13,853 nt of DNA from Gemmataceae bacterium. Its GTDB lineage: Bacteria > Planctomycetota > Planctomycetia > Gemmatales > Gemmataceae. Positions 6,805 through 12,799 of this stretch are shown here, one piece after another. The notes under the pieces are model-generated. The model had not been told where the DNA came from and made no database searches. It worked only from the letters and a program-made list of their open reading frames with translations. The DNA lies in assembly GCA_020847555.1 (NCBI GenBank), contig JADLBT010000185.1:1-13853 (forward strand), in the 5' to 3' direction. Position 1 is the first letter of the stretch; each line of letters opens with the position of its first letter. Position numbers and translations under genes: made by a program.

Positions 6805-7791
6805 ATGCCGATCGACTGGGCTCCGTTCGTCGCCCTCGTTCAGCGTCACCAGCGCTTCCTCCTGACCACCCACGTTCGCCCCGACCCGGACGGGCTCGGG
6901 TCGCAGCTCGGCCTGGACGACGTACTGCGGCGCCTCGGCAAGGAGACGCGCCTGGTGATCTCCAGTACCTGGCCGCCGCGCTACGACTTCATGGACCCGG
7001 GGCGCTGCATCGAGCAGTTCGTCAAGCCCGGAGACGCCTGGCGCGACGTGGACGTGATCGTCATCCTCGACACCGGCACCCGCAATCAGCTCGGCGACTT
7101 CGCCGCCTTCCTCGACACCCTGACGGTCCCGAAGGTGGTGATCGACCACCACCTCTCGCAGGACGACCTGGGCGCTCTGCAACTCGTGGACACAACGGCC
7201 GAGGCGACCGGACGGCTGGTGTACGAGGCGGCCCAGGCGCTCGGGGTGGCGCTGTCGCCGGAGGCGGCGGAGTTCCTGTTCGCGGCTGTCGGGACCGACA
7301 CCGGCTGGTTCCGCCACAGCAACACGACCGCCGCGACGTTCGCCCTGGCCGAGGATCTGGTCCGCGCCGGGGCGCGGCCGACGCTGCTGTACGAGCAGCT
7401 GTACGAGCGGAACACCCTGCCGCGGCTGCGGCTGATGGGCCTGGTGCTGGACCGGCTGCAGATCAGCACCGACGGCCAGCTGGCGTACACCGAGGTCCGG
7501 CGCGAGGACTACGCCGCCACCGGCGCCATTCCGCAGGACACGGAGGAGTTGATCAACTACCCGCGCAGCCTGGCCGGGGTGGAAGTGGCGCTGCTGTTCA
7601 TGGAGCAACCGGCCGGCGGAGTGAAAGTGAGCTTCCGCGCGCGCAGCCGGGTGGACGTGTCGAGGGTCGCGGAACAGTTTGGCGGCGGCGGACACCGGCT
7701 GGCGTCGGGCGCAACCCTCCAGACGACGCTCCCCGAGGCCCGCGCCCGCGTGATGGAGGCGGTACGGGCCGCGCTGGGGGCGGAAGCCTAA
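6805..7791 (+). CDS. nrnA: DHH/DHHA1 phosphoesterase, NrnA-like (nanoRNase / pAp phosphatase)
   Basis: The 328-residue length and domain order fit NrnA, a soluble manganese-dependent enzyme that degrades very short RNA and often dephosphorylates 3'-phosphoadenosine 5'-phosphate. DHH-domain motifs are HVRPDPDGLGS (residues 23-33; metal ligands His23, Asp27, Asp29), ILDTG (87-91; Asp89), DHH (114-116) and GTDTGWFRHS (163-172; Asp165). The C-terminal DHHA1 domain carries FGGGGHRLASG (residues 292-302), the substrate-binding loop. All key residues are intact. The ATG at 6805 is preferred to the GTG at 6778 because GAAAGG lies 6 bases upstream and the family usually begins a few residues before the first strand. 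If it degrades pGpG, it could be functionally tied to the neighbouring PilZ protein through cyclic di-GMP turnover; that is a guess from position. NrnA versus another DHHA1 phosphatase is not settled by sequence. Confidence 0.88.
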   Translation: MPIDWAPFVALVQRHQRFLLTTHVRPDPDGLGSQLGLDDVLRRLGKETRLVISSTWPPRYDFMDPGRCIEQFVKPGDAWRDVDVIVILDTGTRNQLGDFAAFLDTLTVPKVVIDHHLSQDDLGALQLVDTTAEATGRLVYEAAQALGVALSPEAAEFLFAAVGTDTGWFRHSNTTAATFALAEDLVRAGARPTLLYEQLYERNTLPRLRLMGLVLDRLQISTDGQLAYTEVRREDYAATGAIPQDTEELINYPRSLAGVEVALLFMEQPAGGVKVSFRARSRVDVSRVAEQFGGGGHRLASGATLQTTLPEARARVMEAVRAALGAEA

Positions 7792-7800
7792 CCCCCCGGG

Positions 7801-7960
7801 TTCCCTTCCCTGTCAGGGAAGGAAGGAGTGAGGAGAGAAAGAGCTAAAGCGCACGGGCGGCGGCCCGTGGGCGTATCGCTGGAGACTCGACCCACGTGCC
7901 GCCGCACCTGGGCTTTCCCTCCTCCCCTCCTTACTCCTCACCTCCTGTCCCGGGGAAGGG
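7801..7960. repeat. Double-hairpin REP/MITE-like intergenic repeat, copy 2
   Basis: The order of parts matches the unit at 2665-2787. There is a purine-rich left flank (GGAGTGAGGAGAGAAAGAG) and a CTAAAG box. A hairpin follows, CACGGGC (7852-7858) / GCCCGTG (7863-7869) with a 4-base loop. After about 20 bases comes a second hairpin, CCCACGTGC / GCACCTGGG, with one mismatch (7891-7912). The unit closes with GGCTTTCCC and a pyrimidine-rich right flank. At the left edge, CCTTCCCT (7804-7811) / AGGGAAGG (7815-7822) forms another perfect 8-bp stem that may double as a transcript end for the DHH gene. Confidence 0.62.
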
Positions 7961-7976
7961 TTGAGCCGCCCCTTGA

Positions 7977-8004
7977 TTGACATCCGCCCTCGCGGCTGTA
8001 GGAT
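7977..8004 (+). promoter_or_regulatory. Promoter for the Rieske / cytochrome b genes
   Basis: A consensus -35 TTGACA (7977-7982), a 16-base spacer and TAGGAT (7999-8004) predict transcription from about 8011 and a leader of about 110 bases before the Rieske ATG. It begins right after the second hairpin repeat. Confidence 0.6.
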
Positions 8005-8120
8005 GAAAAACCAGACGTAACTATCAACGGCGGCTCAGGCGCCGTCCCACCAGGCGAAGAGCCCCGCCCGGTGCTTTCCGCAAGACTCGTCCCGCCATAC
8101 CCCACGGAGTTAACCCCTCA

Positions 8121-8696
8121 ATGGAGCGCCGCACTTTCCTGCGCTGGGCGGTCCACGGCATGGGGGCGGTCTTCGGTGCCGTCCTCGGCATCCCGGCCCT
8201 CATCTATCTGATCGATCCGCGCAACCGCCCCACCCGCGAGCGCGGCTATCGGTCGGTCGCCCGCTACAAGGATCTCGTTCCGGGCGTGCCCACGGAGGTG
8301 GTGATCCGCGAATCGGTGCAGGACGCCTGGACGGTCCACCCCGACGTGGTGGTCGGCCGCGTCTGGCTGGTCCGCCGATCGACCGGCGCAGAGTCCCCGC
8401 GGGTGGAGGCCTTCACCGCCCAGTGCCCGCACCTTGGCTGCTCGATCAACTATACCGGCACGCAGTTCCTCTGCCCCTGCCACGGCGGCCGCTTCACGCT
8501 GCAGGGCCAGCGCGTCGATCCCACCAACAACCCGGCCCCGCGCGACATGGACAACCTCAAGGATCCCGCGTCGCCCGAGCCGAACCCGAAGCTGGAGCGC
8601 ATCCCGGGAACCCCCGACGGCGACCCGGACTTCAACATCCTGGTGCAGTTCCGCAAGTTCAAGACGAACCAGCCCGAGAAAGAAGACCTCGCCTGA
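8121..8696 (+). CDS. Rieske [2Fe-2S] protein of a bc-type complex
   Basis: The 191-residue protein carries the Rieske cluster that takes the first electron from quinol at the cytochrome b Qo site. Cluster boxes are CPHLGC (residues 102-107) and CPCHGG (118-123): ligands Cys102, His104, Cys118 and His121, with a probable Cys107-Cys120 disulphide. The N-terminal RRTFLRW followed by a hydrophobic helix (about 13-31) is a Tat-type uncleaved anchor, usual for Rieske proteins. The second box reads CPCHGGRF, so the Ser and Tyr that hydrogen-bond the cluster in high-potential Rieske proteins (CPCHGSxY) are Gly123 and Phe125; a lower redox potential is expected. There are 10 residues between the boxes, and the C-terminus after the cluster is Pro/Asp-rich. 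The start has CCCCACGGAGT with GGAG about 12 bases upstream. It is followed after 86 bases by the cytochrome b gene. Confidence 0.92.
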   Translation: MERRTFLRWAVHGMGAVFGAVLGIPALIYLIDPRNRPTRERGYRSVARYKDLVPGVPTEVVIRESVQDAWTVHPDVVVGRVWLVRRSTGAESPRVEAFTAQCPHLGCSINYTGTQFLCPCHGGRFTLQGQRVDPTNNPAPRDMDNLKDPASPEPNPKLERIPGTPDGDPDFNILVQFRKFKTNQPEKEDLA

Positions 8697-8782
8697 CCGC
8701 GTCCGCCCGCCCCGCGCCCTGCGCCGCCCGCGCACGGATCGCGCCAGCCGTACAAGCAGTCCCCCCTTGCCGAGGATCCGCC

Positions 8783-11095
8783 GTGCTCAACCGACTGTGC
8801 GAGTGGCTCAACCACCGGACCGGCTACCGCAAGTTGATGGAGACGATGCTGCTGGAGCACATCCCCGGCGGCGCCAAATGGCGTTACGTCTGGGGCAGCT
8901 GCCTGGCGTTCGTCTTCGCCTTGCAGGTGCTGACCGGCATTTTGCTGATGACGGCGTACAGCCCGGGCGACAGCACCGCCTGGGGCAGCGTTTACTTTAT
9001 CCAGTACCAGATGGAGTTCGGCTGGCTAATTCGCGGGCTGCACCATTTCGGGTCGCAGGCGATGGTGGTGCTGCTCGCTCTCCACATGCTGCAGGTCGTC
9101 ATCGCCGGGGCGCACCTGCCGCCACGCGAGATCAACTGGTGGCTCGGCCTGATCCTCATGGGCCTGGTGCTGGGCATGAGCCTGACCGGCTATCTGCTGC
9201 CGTGGGACCAGAAGGGCTACTTCGCCACGCAGGTCGCGACGAACATCGCCGGCAGTCTCCCGGGACTCGGCAACTTCCTCCGGCGAACGGTGGTTGGCGG
9301 ACCGGAGTACGGCCACGCCACCTTGACGCGCTTCTACGCCCTGCACGTCGCCATCATCCCGGCGCTGATCGTCGTCGTGCTGATCGCCCACCTCGCCGTC
9401 TTCCGCCGCCACGGGGTGACGGCCCCGAAGGACGCCAAGGGCGAGGGGCTGTTCTGGCCGGACCAGGCGTTCCGCGACATGCTCGCGTGCCTGGCGGTGT
9501 TCGGCATCATGCTCGGGCTGGTCGTCTGGGGCGGGCACAGTAACCCGGTCGAACCGGCGGCCTTCGCCCAGGGGAAGGAGGCAGCCGAGCCGACGGAACT
9601 GGAGCGGTTCGCGCTCGGCGGCCGCGAAGGGCGCGGCGCCAACCTCGACGCGCCAGCCGACCCGGGCGGCTCCTACCCGGCCCGGCCCGAGTGGTACTTT
9701 CTGTTCCTGTTCCAGCTGCTGAAGTATTTCCAGGGCGACGAGATGATCATCGGCACGGTGCTCATCCCAAACGGGGTCGGCGTGCTGCTGTTTCTGCTGC
9801 CGTTCCTGGGGTACGGACGCCTGCGTCCGCTGGGGCATGCGCTCGGGGTGATCTTCGTTGTCGGGCTGCTCGCGGCGGTCGCCAGCCTGACGTGCCTGGC
9901 GCTGGCCGACGACATGGCCGACCCGGGCCGGCGCACACTGCTCACGCATCTCGCCCACGTGGCCATCCCGGCGACCGGCGGCGTTTTCCTCGTCTACCTG
10001 GGGCTGCTGGGCATCCTGCGCAAGGGCGGGTTCCGCCGCGGCGTGTCGGTGGTCGGCGGGGTCGTGATGGCGCTGCTCTTCCTCGGCAACGGGATGCTGA
10101 TCTACGGCGCGCTGAGCGGCGCCCTGCCGGACCAGGTGCGCGCGCTGGCGGAGGAGCAGTACGAGCAGTTACGGCGCGAAGATCCGGAGAAGGCGGCGAA
10201 GAGGCAGTCGGACATCGAGGGATTCCGGCACCAGATGGAGAAGGCGGAAAGGGACGCCCGGCGGGCGGTCGAGGCGGCCGCGGCCGGCATCCCCGCCGAG
10301 GGGGCGGCGGTGTTGCTCCAGCGCGACCCGGTGACGCACGGAGAAATGCTGTTCAAGCAGAGCTGTGCCGTCTGCCACAGCTGGAACTACGACCCGGCGA
10401 CCGGGCTGGATTACTTCCACAAGGATGCGAACAAGAAGCCGAAGTTCACGGCCGGCGACCTGCACGGGTTCGCCACGAAGGACTGGATCCGCGGCCTGCT
10501 CCGGAACCCGGCGGATCCGAAGTACTTCGGCCGGACCGAACTGACCGGCATGCAGAACTGGAAGAAGAAGCTGCTGAAGGCCCGCGAACGCACGCTGAAG
10601 AGGGATCCGCAGCAGGCCAAACAGGAGATCAAGGAAGAAGAGGCTGACTTCGACACGATCAGCGCGTGGCTGGGCGAGCAATCCCTGCCGCGGGACAAAC
10701 GTAACCCGAAACTGGCGGCCATCGCCTTCGACAAGTTCCTCGGCCACTGCGCCTCCTGCCACACCATCACGCACGACGGCACCCGCCACGGGAGCCCCAC
10801 CGCCCCGGACTTCACCGGCTACGGGTCGCAGGACTGGATCCGGCTGATGGTGATGGCTCCGCACCACCCGCTCCGGTACGGCGCGAAGAACCAGATGCCA
10901 GCCTTCCGCAGCCTCGACGGACCGGGGGCAGAGGTCCACCAGCTCGAATTCCTCGCCCTGGACAAGGACTTCCCGCGGGATCGGATTATCCGGCTCAGCG
11001 ACGTGGATCGGGAGCTGATCATCCGCTGGATGACCGGGGATTCGCGGATCGTTTTCGGCGGCAGCCCAATCGGGGCGGCGGTGGAAAAGCGCTGA
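8783..11095 (+). CDS. Cytochrome b (b6 + subunit IV type) fused to a dihaem cytochrome c domain
   Basis: The 770-residue protein combines the quinol-oxidising membrane core and the electron-output cytochrome. Haem b ligands are His87 and His101 (helix B, 13 residues between) and His188 and His203 (helix D, 14 between, the b6-type spacing). The Qo motif PEWY is at 302-305. I count nine probable membrane helices (about 36-57, 86-110, 118-139, 184-206, 233-250, 329-345, 352-376, 388-412, 419-445). That would place the C-terminus outside, where haem c belongs. Next come a charged helical linker (about 450-500) and two c-type haem sites, CAVCH (528-532) and CASCH (656-660), with likely axial Met at 590 (ELTGM) and 705 (QMPAF). 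The GTG at 8783 is chosen because GAGGA lies 6 bases before it; upstream in-frame sequence overlaps Rieske and looks non-coding. Alternative description: menaquinol:cytochrome c reductase subunit. Confidence 0.92.
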   Translation: MLNRLCEWLNHRTGYRKLMETMLLEHIPGGAKWRYVWGSCLAFVFALQVLTGILLMTAYSPGDSTAWGSVYFIQYQMEFGWLIRGLHHFGSQAMVVLLALHMLQVVIAGAHLPPREINWWLGLILMGLVLGMSLTGYLLPWDQKGYFATQVATNIAGSLPGLGNFLRRTVVGGPEYGHATLTRFYALHVAIIPALIVVVLIAHLAVFRRHGVTAPKDAKGEGLFWPDQAFRDMLACLAVFGIMLGLVVWGGHSNPVEPAAFAQGKEAAEPTELERFALGGREGRGANLDAPADPGGSYPARPEWYFLFLFQLLKYFQGDEMIIGTVLIPNGVGVLLFLLPFLGYGRLRPLGHALGVIFVVGLLAAVASLTCLALADDMADPGRRTLLTHLAHVAIPATGGVFLVYLGLLGILRKGGFRRGVSVVGGVVMALLFLGNGMLIYGALSGALPDQVRALAEEQYEQLRREDPEKAAKRQSDIEGFRHQMEKAERDARRAVEAAAAGIPAEGAAVLLQRDPVTHGEMLFKQSCAVCHSWNYDPATGLDYFHKDANKKPKFTAGDLHGFATKDWIRGLLRNPADPKYFGRTELTGMQNWKKKLLKARERTLKRDPQQAKQEIKEEEADFDTISAWLGEQSLPRDKRNPKLAAIAFDKFLGHCASCHTITHDGTRHGSPTAPDFTGYGSQDWIRLMVMAPHHPLRYGAKNQMPAFRSLDGPGAEVHQLEFLALDKDFPRDRIIRLSDVDRELIIRWMTGDSRIVFGGSPIGAAVEKR

Positions 11096-11105
11096 CGGTC
11101 CCCGG

Positions 11106-11134
11106 TTGACTGGGTCGTTGGTGGGAGATATGCC
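11106..11134 (+). promoter_or_regulatory. Possible internal promoter before the cytochrome c-prime-like gene
   Basis: TTGACT (11106-11111), a 17-base spacer and a weak TATGCC (11129-11134) follow the cytochrome b stop by 10 bases. The gap to the next ATG is 148 bases, long enough for a separate transcript. The -10 match is poor. Confidence 0.3.
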
Positions 11135-11243
11135 ATCTCAAGCTGAGAGTCGGAGTGAAGAGCGCCGCGGGAGCCCGGGCGCGGGCGGCGTCCGAGCGGT
11201 CCGGTGGCGCGGACTGTGTGTCACTGCTTGTGGAGGACGACAG

Positions 11244-11837
11244 ATGAACAGACTCGCCGTGGCGTGGGCAACTGGGGTGGGCATCGCGGCCCTGGGCGTC
11301 TTCCTGTCCGCCGGGCCGAGCCGGGCCGACATTGATCCGGGCATCAAGGGGGGCCTGGACAAGATCGCCAAGGCGCTCCAGAAGGGGGACAGCGCCACGG
11401 CTAGCAAGGAGGGCCAGGCCCTCGCGAAGAAGACCGAGGAACTGCTCGACATCATGTATGCGTTCAAGCTCCGGACCAAGAAGGGGCTGGGCGTCGGCGA
11501 GAAGGCGGGCGTGGTCGTCCCCGACGGCATCGAGCTGAAGCTGAACGCGATCGAGCGCGATGGGATCACCCCCGGTGCGCTGACCAAGGAGGCGAAGAAT
11601 CTCGAGGAGGCGGCATGGATGACGGCCGCCGTCGCCGAGGCCACCCTCGCCAAGGCGCCCGCCAAGGACATGGGCAAGAAGACGAAGGCGAAGTGGAGCG
11701 AGTTCTCCGTGGCCATGCGCGACGGCAGCAAGGAGTTGGCGGCGGCGGCCAAGGGGATGAAGGCGGCCGACGTCAAGGCGGCGGCGACGAAGGTCAACAA
11801 CGCCTGCAACGGCTGTCACACGATCTTCCGCGACTGA
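11244..11837 (+). CDS. Secreted cytochrome c-prime-like monohaem protein
   Basis: The 197-residue product has a signal peptide (residues 1-28, cleavage near SRA/DID), a helical Lys/Ala/Glu-rich body, and a single haem-binding motif, CNGCH, at residues 188-192 close to the C-terminus, followed by TIFRD. This placement and the CHxxFR pattern are hallmarks of the class II cytochrome c (c-prime / c556) four-helix bundle. Cytochromes c-prime are usually about 130 residues when mature; this is about 169, with extra helical sequence in the middle. Whether a Met sixth ligand exists (c556-like) or the haem is five-coordinate is not clear. The ATG at 11244 is chosen for GGAGG 7 bases upstream. It follows the cytochrome b-c gene by 148 bases, which suggests a periplasmic electron carrier or gas-binding protein accompanying the bc complex. 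Confidence 0.82.
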   Translation: MNRLAVAWATGVGIAALGVFLSAGPSRADIDPGIKGGLDKIAKALQKGDSATASKEGQALAKKTEELLDIMYAFKLRTKKGLGVGEKAGVVVPDGIELKLNAIERDGITPGALTKEAKNLEEAAWMTAAVAEATLAKAPAKDMGKKTKAKWSEFSVAMRDGSKELAAAAKGMKAADVKAAATKVNNACNGCHTIFRD

Positions 11838-11858
11838 GCCGTTACCGGCCATCCACCG

Positions 11859-11896
11859 GACCCCGGGTCAGCGCCTCCTCGCGCCGGCCCGGGGTC
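11859..11896. terminator. Hairpin between convergent cytochrome and TIM-barrel genes
   Basis: GACCCCGGG (11859-11867) and CCCGGGGTC (11888-11896) are exact reverse complements with a 20-base loop, in which GCGC pairs with GCGC (11871-11874, 11881-11884). It lies in the 85-base gap between the stops at 11837 and 11923. TTGCGTTT follows on the plus strand, a weak T-run. A bidirectional terminator is likely. Confidence 0.6.
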
Positions 11897-11922
11897 TTGC
11901 GTTTCCACTTCCAGGATCCGGG

Positions 11923-12753
11923 CTACCGCGCGGCTTGCAGGAACGCCAGCGCCCGCCGCGCCGTCTCGACCGCGTTGTGACTGTGCCGGCTCAGCTCGAC
12001 GTGGATCCCGCCCGCGTAGCCGACCTCCTCCAGCGCCCGCAGCACCGGGCCGAAGTCGATCTCCCCCTCGCCAAACATCAGGTGATCGTGGACGCCGCGC
12101 CGCATGTCCTCGATGTGGACATTCCACAGCACGTCGCGCCACTGGCGGATGTGGTCCGCGATCGGGGTTTCGCCGAGGCAGTGCAGATGGCCGATGTCGA
12201 GCGTCAGCCCGAAGCGCGGGTGCTTGACCCGGCGGTGCAGGCGGCCGTACATCTGCATCGTGTCGATGTACATGCCCGGCTCCGGCTCGAACGCGAGGCG
12301 CACGCCCTGCCTGTCCGCGTAACGGCACAGTCGGCCGCACGCCCTGAGCAGCCGCCGCATCAGCAGGGACGACACGTCGTCGGTGAGTGACGTCCCGGAC
12401 CAGAAGCTGACGGCGTCGGACCCGAGTTCGCGGGCGATGTCGATGGCCCGGCACAGGAAGTCGAGCCGGTCCTGCCACCCGCGGGCGGTCGGCGTGACCA
12501 GCGTCGGCTGGTGCTTGCGGCGCGGGTCGAGGAGGAAACGGGCGCCGGTTTCGATCACCGACCGGAGCTTTAGCCGCCGGAGGAGATCCTTGACGGCGGC
12601 TAGCTGCCGGGGCAACCCCGGATCGAACGGGTTGAGGGCGTGGTGGTCGAGGGTGATCGCGACGCTGCGGTAGCCCAGCTCGGCGAGAATGACGAGGGCG
12701 TCTTCGAGCCGGTGGTGCGCGAACCCGTTGGTGTTGTAGCCAAACCGGAGCAT
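11923..12753 (-). CDS. Sugar-phosphate isomerase/epimerase-like TIM-barrel protein
   Basis: The 276-residue protein has the xylose-isomerase-like / AP-endonuclease-2 TIM-barrel fold used by ketose 3-epimerases, hydroxypyruvate isomerase and inosose dehydratase. Candidate metal ligands lie at the ends of successive strands: Glu156 (AFEPEPG), Asp186 (TLDIGHL, with His189), His213 (NVHIED) and Glu253 (HVELS). The spacing of these four is close to that of D-tagatose 3-epimerase-type enzymes, so the metal site is complete. The GEGEIDF segment (residues 228-234) is also typical. The substrate cannot be named. The ATG at 12753 is chosen because MLRFGYNTNGF gives the expected first strand; upstream sequence would overlap the M81 gene, and no strong ribosome-binding site is visible (AACGGAC only). 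It is divergent from the M81 gene with a 46-base gap, so the pair may be co-regulated. Confidence 0.85.
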   Translation of the reverse strand: MLRFGYNTNGFAHHRLEDALVILAELGYRSVAITLDHHALNPFDPGLPRQLAAVKDLLRRLKLRSVIETGARFLLDPRRKHQPTLVTPTARGWQDRLDFLCRAIDIARELGSDAVSFWSGTSLTDDVSSLLMRRLLRACGRLCRYADRQGVRLAFEPEPGMYIDTMQMYGRLHRRVKHPRFGLTLDIGHLHCLGETPIADHIRQWRDVLWNVHIEDMRRGVHDHLMFGEGEIDFGPVLRALEEVGYAGGIHVELSRHSHNAVETARRALAFLQAAR

Positions 12754-12799
12754 GTCCGTTAGCGTAGCCGACAGGATCGTCCGACGAAAGGGGACCACC

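Larger units (their letters stand above)
7792..8120. other. Intergenic region before the bc-complex genes
   Basis: These 329 bases hold no convincing gene. They contain a small hairpin just after the DHH stop (7804-7822), the second copy of the double-hairpin repeat (7801-7960), a TTGACA promoter (7977-8004), and a roughly 110-base leader. In the leader, ACGGCG (8027-8032) and CGCCGT (8040-8045) can form a 6-bp hairpin, and CCCCACGGAGT (8100-8110) includes the GGAG ribosome-binding site. Confidence 0.7.

Noticed and set aside
6229..7791. A c-di-GMP signalling cassette made of PilZ plus the NrnA-like enzyme
   Set aside because: No GGDEF, EAL or HD-GYP domain is present and the genes are divergent, so it is kept only as a speculation in the findings.
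8423..8782. In-frame upstream extension of the cytochrome b gene
   Set aside because: It overlaps the Rieske gene in another frame, has Arg/Pro/Ala-rich shadow composition, and the GTG at 8783 has a good ribosome-binding site and the expected cytochrome b N-terminus.
9026..9958. A 310-codon open frame on the minus strand
   Set aside because: Antisense to cytochrome b, rich in His/Gln/Arg with no motif; high-GC shadow.
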